From Pempheris klunzingeri (Eukaryota; Chordata; Actinopteri; Acropomatiformes; Pempheridae), in contig NC_092035.1 in NCBI RefSeq assembly GCF_042242105.1, positions 13,840,977 to 13,904,976 of the forward strand: a stretch of 64,000 nucleotides of DNA. The letters are read 5' to 3'. Below the pieces are notes generated by a model that had not been told where the DNA came from, ran no database searches, and was given only the letters and a program-made list of their open reading frames with translations. Each line of letters begins with the position of its first letter. Within the stretch, counting starts at the first letter, position 1. Both the position numbers and the translations under genes were made by a program. This document shows positions 11,127 through 22,800 of the stretch, piece after piece.

Positions 11127-14100
11127 TGTGTGTGTGTGCGTGTCTGTGTGTGTGTGTGTGCGTGTGTGCGTGCGCATTTTCTATCCTTTTTGGGACCACC
11201 AAAACAACATGCTTGAGGTCAGGTTAAGGTTAGGATTGGGCATCAACTGGTTCTGGTTATGGGTAAAGTCGAGGTTTGGATTAGGCTGTCATGTCCACAA
11301 TAATTGGAAGACTGTGTGTGTGTGGGTGTGCACTGATGGTGTAGGGGAAGCTGCAGTCCTTCCTGACGGTAGCTGCTCAGACTCTGGAGAGCTTTGTCAG
11401 GTCTCTGGATGAAGAAGTGAAGACTCAAACTGAGGACCACAACTCCCAGGAGCACCAGTTTGTGCTGGCTCTGGCTGGTACCATTACCAGTGAGTTCACA
11501 GCTCCTGTACAGCAACACATTGGAGCCTTCACACATAACTTAAGATTTATAGTTTGCACCACTTTCAGTCAGTCATTTAACTAGGTTTTATAGCACATAA
11601 ACTGAAAATGTGTCAGTGGCTCACAGTGACTCCAGACCAGGCTCCCCCTAATCACCAGTCTTGGCTTTATTTCCCATCAATCAGACATAGCAGCAGTAAT
11701 GTGTGGGCGGGACTTCCTGTCCAGCTCGGCTCATGGCCTACTGGACACTCTGATGAATCTCCTGGAACTGATGAAGCCTGGTGTCTTCCCCAAACTGAAA
11801 GTGTACGTGGAGCTGCGGTAGAATATCTGATCTGATCATCTGATCCATAAATCACCATAAAATGAGGTCTTCTGTACACAATAACTGTGATTTCTTCTGA
11901 ATTCATTATCATTGTTAAAACCATGTTGTTTTCATTGTAACATGACATTGACGTTGTTGCTTAGTCAGGGTTAGTGTGTATCCTCAATCAATAAATGTGT
12001 AGATTTTGCTAATATAAACAGACTTATTGATGCTTCAAGCTCAGAACTCAGTCTGAACTTGTCTACACAGCCAGCAGAGATTAGGATTGTTTGTGGCTTT
12101 CTCTTGCGTGTATTGTACCATGAGTCATGTCTGAGCTGACAGCTGTGATTCAGTCGGGTCAACATGTTTAAGATTCGGTGTTAAAGATTAGTTAACACAT
12201 ACACTCAGTGCCCCTGACCAGGAATGATCACAGAGACCAATAACTCTCACTGTTCTTAATGCATGAGGGTTGGTAGACGTGAACTCACAGTTAAGTAAAT
12301 GCTCTGACCTCTTAAAGTTAAAACCTTATAGCTGTAATTGCAACAGCGTTTATGCAAAAACTCATATAACCAGAATAAAGAAACACGGTCACTTACTATT
12401 TACTATTTGTGTGCACATCCACCACATCCAAGCCTCAGTCAGGCATGTCAGTATTAGATGTGGACAGTAGGTGTCAGTGTTGTATTTGTACAGTACATGG
12501 TAGTGTTTTAGTGTAACGGACTGTGCTTGTGTTTTGTGTAGGCTGATGCTGATGGCTCTGTATAATGTCAGTATCAGTGTAAAAGGACTGAGGTACATCA
12601 GTGAGAACCCAGGACTCCTGTCTCTCATCTGGACCCTGCTGGACGGTACGAGACCATTAGGAAACACTCCAGCCTCATTCACAACGACCCAACTGGAGAT
12701 CACACACACTAATGTTATGTAGTTATGTACAAAATGATTAGGCATCCTGCCTCCACAATACAGGGACCAGCATCCCTCAGGCTATGGAAGGCCTTTAACA
12801 GGCCTTAAACAGAATGCACCACAGGTACCATTGACAAAGGGACACTGAAAAGCTGCTGTGTACGGTTGTGGTCAAACATTCATAAGAAATTTGTAAGGGA
12901 CATTAATGCTATGACAGTTTCAATTTCAAATTTGATTTCAATAATTTCTGCAGTGAAGATCTGAGAAAGTGCAAACTAGATAGTTTTTTAGAAGAAAGTT
13001 TGTTCTTGAGCCCCTTTATGACCTGACGATAGTCATGTTCTCCCAAGCTGTGCACCATTTTCTTAAAAAAAGCACAATTATATGCTGTTTATTGTTGGTC
13101 AATTTTAGAAAAAAGCTCATCCGCATAATACACAAAAGGCGGATGACACATGGTCTATAATGTATGTCAATAGTGTTAATTCATGAGACCTAACATGGGA
13201 ACACCTTTCTGCCACCCAAATGTGAAACAGTGAGACAGAAGGCCGGTACCAGTCATGCCAACGATGGTGGCCCTGCTAGTCACACCAGATTCAACATCAG
13301 CAGCCCTGCAGAAGAGTGCTGCAGGGTAGCGAGGTGGCCTCACTTCCACTGAACATGTCATGAAAAAAGTTACATGACTCGATAAGTTGATTCTTCCTCA
13401 TTCGTGCAATTTGAAGTTTGATTTAAAGTTTAAAGGTTAAAGTAGGCAATATGGAGGTCAATACTCTTTTTCCCTGTCTAGTATATTTCATGGATTCTTA
13501 GAACTGCACTGACACCACCAACAAGCCAAGACTGCTGTGCATTAAGATGGTCAATATGGTGACAGTTTCTTATCCAGGTTGTCTTGATTTCTTCCTCCCA
13601 AGATCTTGCAGCATCGTTAAACTTCCCTTTGCCTGCTGCTTTAGTGAACAGTGTAACATGTTGTAACAGGGGGGGGGGGGTGCAGATGTCGCAGGGGGCC
13701 TGTAACTGTTACTGAGGGTAGGGCCTGTTTTTGTCTGGGTGGGGATTGTCTGGGTTTAGCTGCATTTTAGCTGCAGCTCAGCTGAACCTGGGCTCATTTT
13801 CACACAGCTGCACACACACACACACACACACCCCTTCCATTGATGCAACACTGCAGGTGTCTGGGGCTAAGGGAAGTAACATACAGCCGTTGTAGTAAGG
13901 CACTACCTGCCGTGTATTTTAAGTGCACCCACAATCAAATAAAAGCTCTCTGCTCACACAAAACAACAGAAAATGAGTGAGATGGGCTTAGGAACAAAGA
14001 GAGGGGGCTGCAGGTGGGGCGAAATCATGAAGCACACTTCTAACCCAGCAGACGCACTACAGTTGAAAACAGAAAGAAGCTAAACAAACTGCACTAAACT

Positions 14101-15004
14101 TTCCTGCTGAAATAAAACACCTTAAAGCAGCTTCAGTCTTCAGTTAGTCAGATACACTGTGTGGTGCTGAAATAATGAATGTATGAAAATAACAAAGCCT
14201 CGATCCTGAAACTTGTGTGTCAGTTAGCTTGTGTGATGTCACACAATGGCTGGAACGAGTGGACCAGCCATGACAGGGACAACGCAGGTGGGGCGGTCCA
14301 GAGGTGACCGGGGGGGGGGGGATCCTTCCAGAAGAGTGGAAGACGTCCTAATTGACGGGGGAAGAATCGAACGATAATGAGCTGTCACCTGAAGACCAAC
14401 TGTAGCCAAGCGAGCTAGCTCATCAGATGCTAAGTGACACGATAATGGGAACACAGCTGGAGGAGGCTGCTAGTCTGCTGTGAAAGAGGTCTGTGTGATG
14501 GCTGTGTGTAAATGATCCTGCAGACACCAAAATCAAAAACCGCACTTCTCCTGATACTGTTTTTTAGGGATCACTGCCAGACTCACTGTCCTTTTCCCCT
14601 CTACGTTAGCCAGGTGCTTTACCTCCTCTCATTCAAGCCAGTTTGCAGCAGCAAAGGTGTGACTGCCGGCGTGCTTCTCCACCTGTAAAATATGGGGTCA
14701 TGAAGATTTCCTGAGTTATTATGGCTGGAAGCAATACAGACTGAATCTCTGTAAACAGTTAAGGCATCAACCTTCTCTCTTCCTCTGATCTGTTTGCCTG
14801 ACAGATGGAGACTGGGAGGTATGTCTCCATGCCCTGCGCCTCCTGCAGTCTGTGCTGCTGGAGGAGGAGGTGCCGCTCGTGCTGGGCTCCTCTTTGCAGG
14901 ACCCAGACCTTCAGGCTCGTGTCAGCCGGCTCACCAGCGCGGCGCAGCCTAGCCTGAGACTGGCTGCCCAGCAGACCCTGGAGGACCTGCTGGCCCTTCA
15001 ATAG
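9044..15004 (+). CDS. hsf2bp: hsf2bp, heat shock factor 2-binding protein / MEILB2 (eight coding exons)
   Basis: Exons 9044-9094, 9782-9917, 10538-10641, 10919-11068, 11345-11489, 11685-11802, 12542-12645 and 14805-15004 join with consistent phases to 1008 nt, 335 aa plus stop (human 334 aa). Residues about 18-115 form the conserved N-terminal coiled-coil part (FVRVRKRDLEKLTTEVMQLR, then a Glu/Gln-rich heptad stretch). The rest is the helical armadillo-like domain, recognisable from FVLALAGTIT, CGREF-like CGRDFL, KLKVLMLMALYNVSI and LRYISENPG. The mammalian protein binds BRCA2 through this domain and helps load RAD51 and DMC1 on meiotic breaks; the same role in fish is inferred. It shares a promoter region with ankrd10 and is followed by cryaa, tail to tail. 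Confidence 0.96.
9782..9917 (+). CDS. hsf2bp: hsf2bp coding exon 2
   Basis: 136 nt encoding DGFVRVRKRDLEKLTTEV and the block QLREFLPRVLNRHLIEML, near-identical in pattern to vertebrate HSF2BP. TTTCAG acceptor, GTACGC donor, phase 1 out. Confidence 0.95.
10512..10535. repeat. (GT)n microsatellite abutting hsf2bp exon 3
   Basis: About 12 GT units ending three bases before the exon, followed by the TAG acceptor. Confidence 0.95.
10538..10641 (+). CDS. hsf2bp: hsf2bp coding exon 3
   Basis: 104 nt encoding a charged coiled-coil segment (MKEHHEQEQERLRQE, then QSRLDAVQTECQKERE). The acceptor AG follows a (GT)n tract directly instead of a normal pyrimidine tract. GTCAGC donor. Confidence 0.9.
10919..11068 (+). 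CDS. hsf2bp: hsf2bp coding exon 4
   Basis: Fifty codons, phase 0 at both ends. EKLLLREQL finishes the coiled coil; QQADFCSGLGSAACSLLW matches the start of the conserved armadillo-like part. GTGAGT donor followed by a TG microsatellite. Confidence 0.95.
11089..11176. repeat. (TG)n microsatellite in hsf2bp intron 4
   Basis: Interrupted TG repeat with TC and CG variants, starting 20 bases after the exon 4 donor. Confidence 0.95.
11345..11489 (+). CDS. hsf2bp: hsf2bp coding exon 5
   Basis: 145 nt encoding GKLQSFLTVAAQTLESFV and QFVLALAGTIT, typical of the family. TGTAG acceptor, GTGAGT donor, phase 1 out. Confidence 0.94.
11685..11802 (+). CDS. hsf2bp: hsf2bp coding exon 6
   Basis: 118 nt encoding NIAAVMCGRDFLSSSAHGLL and ELMKPGVFPKLK. 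The donor is placed at GTACGT (11803), not the GT two bases earlier, because only this gives the conserved KLKVLMLM reading into exon 7. Confidence 0.93.
12542..12645 (+). CDS. hsf2bp: hsf2bp coding exon 7
   Basis: 104 nt encoding VLMLMALYNVSISVKGLRY (first residue shared with exon 6) and ISENPGLLSLIWTLL. GTGTAG acceptor, GTACGA donor, phase 1 out. Confidence 0.94.
12646..14804 (+). other. hsf2bp intron 7
   Basis: 2.16-kb intron. It holds poly-G runs (near 13670 and 14312) and a short CA run (about 13808-13832). No internal exon or named repeat was recognised. Confidence 0.6.
14805..15004 (+). CDS. hsf2bp: hsf2bp coding exon 8 (C-terminus)
   Basis: 200 nt ending at TAG 15002-15004. It encodes DGDWEVCLHALRLLQSVLL and a final helix, LRLAAQQTLEDLLALQ, matching the C-terminal helix of mammalian HSF2BP. 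TGACAG acceptor. Confidence 0.94.
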
Positions 15005-16100
15005 GTACCACAGTCACAACATACCACTGTCTTTGTGTTTCAACATGTGCAGACATGAATTAGGGCTTCAGTTTTTCTTCCCCTGTATGTTGGTCTGTGT
15101 TAGAGCTCCTATAGGCACCACAGGCAGTTGCCAAACCTGTGCAGCCACTTCATTTGATACATGCATGATGAAGTATTAGTTTGTCTGTTACATGTGGGTT
15201 GGTGGCACTGACAACCCTCCAGTTACTGTAATGTCTATAATATATACAGTGCTTAACAGATGTATCAGACCTCTGACCTCAATACTGTTAATTTAGGGCA
15301 GCGGGGGCAAACACCTTACACTGGGTGGTGGTCTAATACATTTGTTAAGCACTGTATATATATATATATATATAATATGTCTTTTTATTGTTCAAGAATC
15401 TGACAATTACTGTAAAATGTCACAGTCAGTGTTGTACTCAGTAAAACGTAGGAGCGATGAAACGAGCGTTTGTGTGTTTTCAGGGTGGAGGATGTAAACA
15501 GAACAGCATGTGATGTGGATTCGGTATCTTCAGTCCAGTCCTGCTGCAATGTTCAGTTCCCTTTATGTCTGAAAAGTTTTTCATCAACGTTAAACCAACA
15601 TTTTAAAGGAACAACCTTTTATATCTTAAGTTTTGTAACTTTTTTACTGGCACTCTTCACTGTTGAGCCTTCACACACAGGTTTGTTCAAAGGTGATGTG
15701 AAGATGATGTGTGCATACTTTCAGAGCACATTCTGTCTGTTTTCATAGGATCATCCTATGACAGTGACTCATACACTAATGTTTGTTTAATTTAATTCAT
15801 GTATTTGAAATCATTTATGATCCATGTGGAGTTCCCACCATGCTCTTGAAAACAACTCACATTATCTGCTCCAATTCCAAACTCATTCATTCTGGTTTAT
15901 ACATATCCTAAAGCTAAAAATCGTCAATGAAGTTAGGTTTAGTTATTTAGTTGCAAGTTTTGGCCCAGAATATTAAACATAAAATTAAAATGTATGATAA
16001 AAATGCATGTAAGTACAGTGTTTAAAATGAAGACGATGGAATGTACAAATGTTCTTGTTATAAAGAATATGTGCAATAAAGATTTGTGTTACTGCAATGC
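15005..16100 (+). other. Probable hsf2bp 3' UTR and polyadenylation signal
   Basis: After the stop codon there is no further supported exon. AATAAA at 16075-16080 is the first clear signal in a good context (GTGCAATAAAGATTTGTG), so a 3' UTR of about 1.1 kb is likely. It would contain the mariner-type MITE at 15247-15354. A shorter transcript cannot be excluded. Confidence 0.5.
15247..15354. mobile_element. Short mariner-type MITE in TA-rich DNA
   Basis: 108 bp with inverted ends CAGTGCTTAACA / TGTTAAGCACTG, the similarity extending about 30 bases inward (next to GATGTATCAGACC and, on the other strand, AATGTATTAGACC). It sits within TATATA sequence, as expected for a TA-targeting Tc1/mariner derivative. 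No coding capacity. Confidence 0.75.
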
Positions 16101-17314
16101 ATCACGATAGATATTTATCATCTGTTATTTATGTTAATTAACGTGCCGTGTCCATGTGGCAGGAGGGGAGTGCTCTTCAGGACACAGCCTTTAGGGGAAC
16201 TGGCGCTGGTCACAGATGTATTTCCTCAGCCTCACGTGTCGCCTCCTGGCAGACCAGGAGTCTGTGATCCTGACCTGCAGGAGCAGTCAGGCACATCGAT
16301 CTGGGGGAGCCTATCCTGCAGCAGAGCCAAGAAGAGGGTGAGCTCCTGGTGTAGGTTCCCGAAGAACCCAGGTGGTGGAGGGCCAAGCTGACGACTCTGA
16401 CGGGCCCGTTGGCTCTACAAGGGGCTCATGCTATGGTGCAAGCTGGCACATGGTATGTCTGTGAGGTGTTGAAGATGCAGACAGCTGGTCAGCACAGTGC
16501 TTCAGGGTGAAGGAGGCAGGTTCTGGTCCAGCTACCTTGTGGGGGTTCTGTTTCCTGAACTGTTACCTGGCCTTATTTCATCTTCAGGCTTCCCTCAGCA
16601 CTGAGCATTAGAAAATGAGCCACTCTTTTTTTAATAGCATTTAAGCAGTCATGTAATGTAGACAGTTTTGTGATCTGAGGGTTAAAAGAGATGTAAATTT
16701 GAATATCATCTGCATAGCAGTAGTAGAAGATACCTTTAAAGTTGCAGTCTATAAGATTTCATTCAGTTGGTGACACCGATGGTTACTATGGTAACAGTGA
16801 GTGCAGTTTAATATAGTTTCTCAAATCCGGGGGCAGCAAACAAGCAGCTGGTGTATGTTTTTACAGTTCAACCGAACAGACTCACAGTGTTTTAGAAATG
16901 TGAGACAGTAAATCAATAATAATACCATCAATGGAACGAGCAGCAGAAAATGACTTCCAGCTCTTCATCTGACCGCTGTGGCTGCTCCCACACGTTCCAA
17001 GAAAATGATCCCCAAACAATAAGCTCAATAACAAAGGAACTGCTTCACAACAAAACCACTCCATGTTTCACTAGATGAGTGCTTCTAATGTGAAGCAGCA
17101 GCTGTAATCCACTTTGGGTTGTTCAGTCCAGCTCTGATGAGTGTATAACTTTAAAACTCTTCATATTGTTCCAAAGTAGAAGCGTGTTAAAAACTCTTGT
17201 CAAGCCCAGAAACAAACCCGTCTGACAGTTGAACTGGTCAGTTAGCAATTAGCACCACATTGATTGAACTGAAACCTAATGCGAAGAATTAAGAATACAC
17301 CCACACAGGAGTTG
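16101..17314. other. Intergenic DNA between hsf2bp and cryaa
   Basis: Sits between two convergent genes. About 16630-16740 resembles part of a teleost dispersed repeat (wording ATCATCTGCATAGCAGTAG). Nothing else was recognised. Confidence 0.45.
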
Positions 17315-17334
17315 CCTTTTGTTAATTGTACAGC

Positions 17335-17340
17335 TTTATT
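17335..17340 (-). terminator. Polyadenylation signal of cryaa
   Basis: AATAAA on the minus strand about 595 bases past the stop, in an otherwise non-coding stretch, giving a 3' UTR of about 0.6 kb. Confidence 0.65.
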
Positions 17341-17933
17341 GTATGCTTCTTTAGTATGGACTTCTCAGTAATGAGCAGGTATCCATTGAACAAGGCCTAG
17401 ACTACATTACAGGATATATTAAGACAAGAGAGGAGAGGGTTCAAAGAGTCAGCACAAGAATGGAAGCAGCCAGGGCCTCAGAGAACTTCACTGATGGAAA
17501 ATCTGGGACAAGACGTGTGTGACATTTATCTCCAAGCTTAACCCCAACCTTCTGTACTGTCAGAGGGCTCACCCTGACACAGATCAACACAAATCAGCAG
17601 AATGAAGCATCAGGTCATGTGAATGTCTCGTCCTTAGATGACTTTTCTCCTTAAAAACTCCAGCTGCCGCTCACTTAACCATCCTCATGGGGAGATTTTT
17701 GTTAAGCTCAAAACAATGATACTAATAATACTGTAAGAGTGGTCTAAGAAGAACCTGCAGAGGAGAAAGTGAAGTTAGGAGGACACAGATATCCTCTAAG
17801 GGAAAGGGAGTAGAAGAAGAAGAAGAAGCCAAGGGGTGGAGGATAGAGATTCTATAGTCGTCCATCGCAGTCGATGCAGGTCGTAAGGGCTGAGCCCCTC
17901 CACTGCCCCCGGTCAACCCCCACCACTCGGCCT

Positions 17934-18143
17934 CTAGGAAGATGCAGCAGCATTGGGCTTGTCATCACGGGTGACGGGGATGCTGCGCTCGCTGCGGCCA
18001 GATTCGCTCCCCCCCATGACCTTTGGCCCGGTCAGGGTCAGCAGACCATCACTTGACAGGCTGCAGGTAATTGCTGATTGCTCAACGCTGGAGGGGAGGC
18101 GGTAGCGGCGGTGGAACTCACGAGAGATGTAACCATGGTCATC
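17934..18143 (-). CDS. cryaa: cryaa coding exon 3
   Basis: Encodes [20 protein letters not shown], the end of the alpha-crystallin domain, and the flexible tail with RSIPVTRDD, ending NAAASS before the stop at 17936-17934. Confidence 0.97.
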   Translation of the reverse strand, partial: DDHGYISREFHRRYRLPSSVEQSAITCSLSSDGLLTLTGPKVMGGSESGRSERSIPVTRDDKPNAAASS

Positions 18144-19597
18144 CTGAAAAACAGCAGCATTAATGCCATGATGGCAGGATAGGAGCAGGGAAAGACTCAC
18201 CAGGATGCTCACTTCAACTAAGGACATGGAAATACAGTCTTGTAGCTACTAGCTGCTGCTAACCAGACTCTGGACTGAACAGAAGGTTGATGGGTGGTCG
18301 CTGCCTGATGTGTCAGAAGGTTAGATGACTATTTCGTTGACTGAGAATGAGCAGATAATGGTGGACTTGTTCTTTCCTAATTTGAATACTGCTGTTAATG
18401 GAAGATTCTTGAATGTACTAAAGATTGACAAAATGAATTTGGGTCCTTCTCGCTGTCTATTAAACGTACCAGCCTGGGACTTCATCTAATCATCTGTTTC
18501 CACCCACAACGCAAAATAAAATGCTCAAGGGGAGAGTCGAGTTATTATTGTGTGTAGTTAACATGAATTTACACACACAGCCCCCCTCCTAGAATATATT
18601 CTGCTGAACATGAAACCATGCCTCTTATTACCTGTACGTTATGTTACTTTTTGTAAGACTTTTTAAAAAACTGAAACACAGTGCTCTCCCAGCTTTCACT
18701 TGAGGCGTCATAGCTGAAACTGTAACCTGATTCAAGTCACTTTGGTGGGAAATAAACCAAAATAATACTGTACGCTGATTCCATGACTTGTTTAACAGTC
18801 TTACCAACCATTTTTAAAGTGAAGTGTGTAAAAGAGAGAGAGAAGAGGCCCACCTGTCTTTCTCCATGCTTGCCCTGGATCTCCACGTAGTCCTCGGTGA
18901 CCTTCACACTGAGCTCATCAGGGGAGAAGTGCTTGACGTCCAGGTAGACTGTGAACTTATCTCTGTCAGACCTCACCTGAGGGAGACACACACACATAGA
19001 GAGGGTGTACAGAGGCTTCAAACAAACTCTGGAAGCTCTTGAATTTTACAAAATGTAATTTCTTGATTTTAAATTGTGCTGAGCACAGTAGAAGCTATGT
19101 ATGCATGTAGAGCAACTTACTGTCTCAGGATACCAAACCAGACATACAAATATAATAACTGAAGGTCAGGACAGTGAATTTACACTGATAAATCCTGATT
19201 AAAAGGCTACGATGAAATCCACTTAGAGAGAATATTGTGCTACATTCTATTGGACTAAGCATTAAGACCAAAGTGTAACAATATCTGTATCTGATCTCCC
19301 ATGAACAAATAAATAAAGCAAACTTTGTCTACATGTTTCTCCAAAGGACTAATGGTGTTTGCTTCCTGACATGAAGGAGCCTAAGTCTGCTCTTGTTACC
19401 TCAGAAATGCCAGAGTTAGAAGAATCCAAAAAGTTGCGGAACAGCGACTGTCTGTAATAGGGGCTGATGGTGGAGGCGGCGTAGGGGAAGAGGTCGTAGT
19501 CAAAGATGCCCTCTCCAAAAAACTGGTCAAAGACGCGGGCAGGGTAGACAGAGCCCAGGGCGCGTCTGAACCAGGGGTGCTGGATGGCAATATCCAT
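17934..19597 (-). CDS. cryaa: cryaa, alpha-A crystallin (three coding exons)
   Basis: Exons 19597-19400 (66 codons), 18976-18854 (41 codons) and 18143-17934 (69 codons plus stop), all joined in phase 0, give 176 aa (human 173). Exon boundaries match the classical three-exon alpha-crystallin gene. The N-terminal domain starts [15 protein letters not shown]. The alpha-crystallin domain runs from about residue 65 to 150 ([18 protein letters not shown], then [12 protein letters not shown]). The tail contains the oligomerisation motif Ile-Pro-Val at 162-164. Arg119 corresponds to human Arg116, the site of known cataract mutations, and is intact. The product is a lens structural protein and ATP-independent chaperone. 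TATA box and polyadenylation signal are both visible. Confidence 0.98.
18854..18976 (-). CDS. cryaa: cryaa coding exon 2
   Basis: Forty-one codons ([17 protein letters not shown] through IQGKHGERQ), first half of the alpha-crystallin domain. CCTCAG acceptor, GTGGGC donor. No insert exon like the rodent alpha-A-ins exon was recognised between exons 1 and 2. Confidence 0.97.
19400..19597 (-). CDS. cryaa: cryaa coding exon 1
   Basis: Starts [20 protein letters not shown] and ends SNSGISE at a GTAACA donor. Contains the hydrophobic N-terminal domain used in oligomer assembly and substrate capture. Confidence 0.97.
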
Positions 19598-19779
19598 AGT
19601 GACTGTTTGGTCTAGCTTGGCTTGGCTTGGCTCAGGTTGGCAGATGTACCTGCTCAGCTCAGGGTCCAGCAGGTGAAGAACGGGAGGTAAGGCAAGATAG
19701 AGAGAAGAGAATGTTGAGGAGAAGCAATGAGTAAAGAATGTTTCCAGAGTGCTTGGTCCTCTCCTACGGCTGCCCCCTC

Positions 19780-19787
19780 TTTATATA
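19780..19787 (-). promoter_or_regulatory. cryaa TATA box
   Basis: TATATAAA on the minus strand, about 185 bases upstream of the cryaa ATG. A start site near 19755 would give a 5' UTR of about 155 bases. TATA-driven initiation is normal for crystallin genes. Confidence 0.8.
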
Positions 19788-19860
19788 CCTGAGAGCCAGA
19801 AAGAGAGGCTTTAGCCACGATCCCTCTGGAATGGCATTATCTCATGGTGGGTTGGGCTCT

Positions 19861-19867
19861 GTCAGCA
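19861..19867 (-). promoter_or_regulatory. MARE-like half site upstream of cryaa
   Basis: TGCTGAC on the minus strand, about 75-80 bases upstream of the TATA box. It matches the half site of Maf recognition elements used by L-Maf/c-Maf at lens crystallin promoters. Function is inferred from position and motif only. Confidence 0.45.
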
Positions 19868-22800
19868 GAATCAGGGTTGAGGATGGGGGGGCACCGCTGG
19901 GTCCAGACCCTGGTGCGACCCAGTGCCACCCACACACCAGACACCCAGGGCTGCCAAAACAAACCCTCCTGGCCAGAGAGGAGGGAGGAGGAGGGCATGA
20001 CAGAGACAGTGAGGTCAGGAAGCAAACCAAAGACACAGAGGGATTTTACCTGAGTGATAATGCATCAAACAGATACACACACATCTATTCTGTCAGTCAG
20101 TCAGTGACATAATGCTGCCGTATTGTTCTGCCTGTGTGGCTGGACGGGGGGCAGATTTAGAAACAATGCAGCCCTGAGTCAATGGCACAACAACACTGGT
20201 CACAGACAGATGAGAACAGCTGGTTTGGAGTGCAAATACATTACTAATGTACTCAAGTCGAGAGAACAACTACCAATAACATTTTCAAATAGAAATCAAG
20301 AGTGCTATTTCAAATGGCAGAAATGGAAATAGTTTATTGATGTGCTCAATGAAAGGGAGAGAAGTAGGAGGCCCTCTTGCTGCAGACTCTGGAATAATTA
20401 CTCCACTCATTTATTTAGTCATCTGTATCCAATTTACATGATCTAAAGAGGCTGTCCTGAACAGCTGTACACAGTGTTGGCCCCTTAACAATTCTCATGA
20501 TGTCTTCCAGCCCGGATCATGACAATTTGACAGCAATGAAGATGGAGACGGAGAAGGAGAGTTAATGGACTGAAGGAATTAGAGATTGGCTGTACCAAAA
20601 TGTCCTCCGATTACGCAAAGTTAGACCGGAGATTGTTGTTTTCGGTGCCAAAGAAGAAGAAGAATGAGTAAAAGTTGGTGCTTCCGCTGAATCCACGAAG
20701 TTAAAGACCGTCCCGGTGGTGGACTCAGGTGGTTAGGCACAGATTTGCAGTCCTTGTGCTTTCACTTGAGTCTTCTCTTTATGTACTTGAAACACTTCCT
20801 ACTTCTCAGCTACATTTCATTCACTTATCCGACAGCTTTAGCTGCTTTACAAATCAAGATTTTTGTGCACAGTTAATAAAATAGGATGTTTTGTTAAACT
20901 GAACTACCCAACAGTTTATACAAGTAGAGTTCAAACATCCATCCATCATCTATACTGCTTATCCTTCAGGGTCACGTGGGGGGGGGGGGCAATCCCAGCT
21001 GTCATTGGGCGAGAGGCAGGGTACACCCTGGACTGGTGGCCAGTCAACCACAGGGACAGACAACCACTCACACTCACACCTACAGGCTGTTTAGAGCCAG
21101 GTGCCTTCAACCTTCTTCTTGGAACCCTCTTGCTGTTGTATATACATATACAATTTAAGCAAGTGGGATGTAAACAGGTATAAACAGTGAGTTAGCAGGT
21201 GGAACCAGTGCAGTAGAATATATACAGTAGTACTGGTAAGAACAGTAGAAGTCTGGCAGTAGTATAAAGTAGTAGAAACTCTTGGCGATGGCCTCCTTCT
21301 CGCACTGCTAGGTGCGGAGACCCTCCACGGATGGCATCTCCATCGAGGCGACCTTCTCACCACCCTCTGTGGAGCCTAATGGTTCGGTACAGTTGCCGTC
21401 GCAGGCGTTGATGCAGCCACCCAGGACCCTCTCAGTGGAGCACCTGTAGAAGCTGCAGAGCATCCTGGAGTCCATGTTGAGCCTCTGAAGAAGTGCTGCC
21501 GTCTCACTGACTTTGTGATGTGTCGGTGTAGTGAGTCTAAGTCAGGTCCTGGAGGTCGTTATGTTTAATGATAAACCACTAAGAATGCAATGAAAGAGTT
21601 GATTGTTGTCATTTTTATGTGTATCCTGACTTTTTTACTCTTCACAAAATAAATGAATAGAATTGAAATGTTGAATGAATAAAAAACCTTGAGTATCTCG
21701 TCTCAGTGTTCTACTGATAAATACAGGCTGTTCGAAACCTCAGGAAGTCTTTTACAACACAAATATGCATAGATACAATAACATGAGCACTTGCTAATGC
21801 AATTAAAGACATCAGGTCATAGTGCGTGGCTAAGAGTCCATTTTAATGTAAAGATAATGGTCACTTCCCATGCCTGTTGTTTCACCACCAGTGGCTTCCC
21901 GCCGCCTGCATTAGTCTAATCCCACAGGGCTTTGGCCAGCCAGCACAGGGGCTTAGCTGCTCCATGTACCCACAGGCCAAGAGCAACTGGGCCGGGCAGC
22001 TGGGGCTGGGGCTGTTTTAGGTGCAGTTTGGGGAAGTTGTTGGGGTTTGGGGTTGTTAGCTGCTGCAGACCGGACATAGATGCCGTTATACTGGCTGGAG
22101 TTCAGCAGAGTCAGCATTCTGAGTTTTTATCAATGGGAGAGACAATGCCAGTGTGCTCTGTGTTTCCACAGCTCTGAAAAGCTGTTTTGGCTGACAACCT
22201 GGCAACCTGGTGGGGTGGACATGCTGATATTCATTCACTGATTTTCGCTCTTTATAAAGAGCAACTTTGGCATCTCCCACCGCAGCCATCAGATATCACC
22301 ACATCACGTCCACACATGGTAACAGTTTTGAGACCTGAGCTTTCTGTGTGACTCTGACTTTAATATAAATCATAGATCATTGAATTTCACACCAACAACT
22401 TTGTGGAACATCTTTCCCACTGCACTGCAGTCAGTCGCTGTAACCACACCTCCTGTTCACACTGTCTCCTTCCAATTAGCTTCACATTAGTTGTGGCTGA
22501 ACTTCTCGCACAGAATGTTTTGTCTTCCATTACGTTCGCCAGCATTGCATTGGGGGAGGATCTCTTCCTGGCTGTTATGGACAGGAGCAACAATTACAGC
22601 GACCAAAAACTTTATTGTACATTTGATTGTGACACATCGAATCATTTTTTTTATTCTTTCTTCAACTGCTCCGGTGGTGCAAGAGGGAAATAGAGTGTGA
22701 GGAGTGATACATTTCTACTGCATCAACAATGGTGAAGCAGGTGATCCATGCTGTGTATGGTAATGAAAAAGTATCTGAGCATGGTGTTGCTGCTCTGTGT

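Noticed and set aside
19738..20112. A 124-codon plus-strand frame upstream of cryaa
   Set aside because: It crosses the cryaa 5' UTR and promoter in antisense and resembles no known protein.
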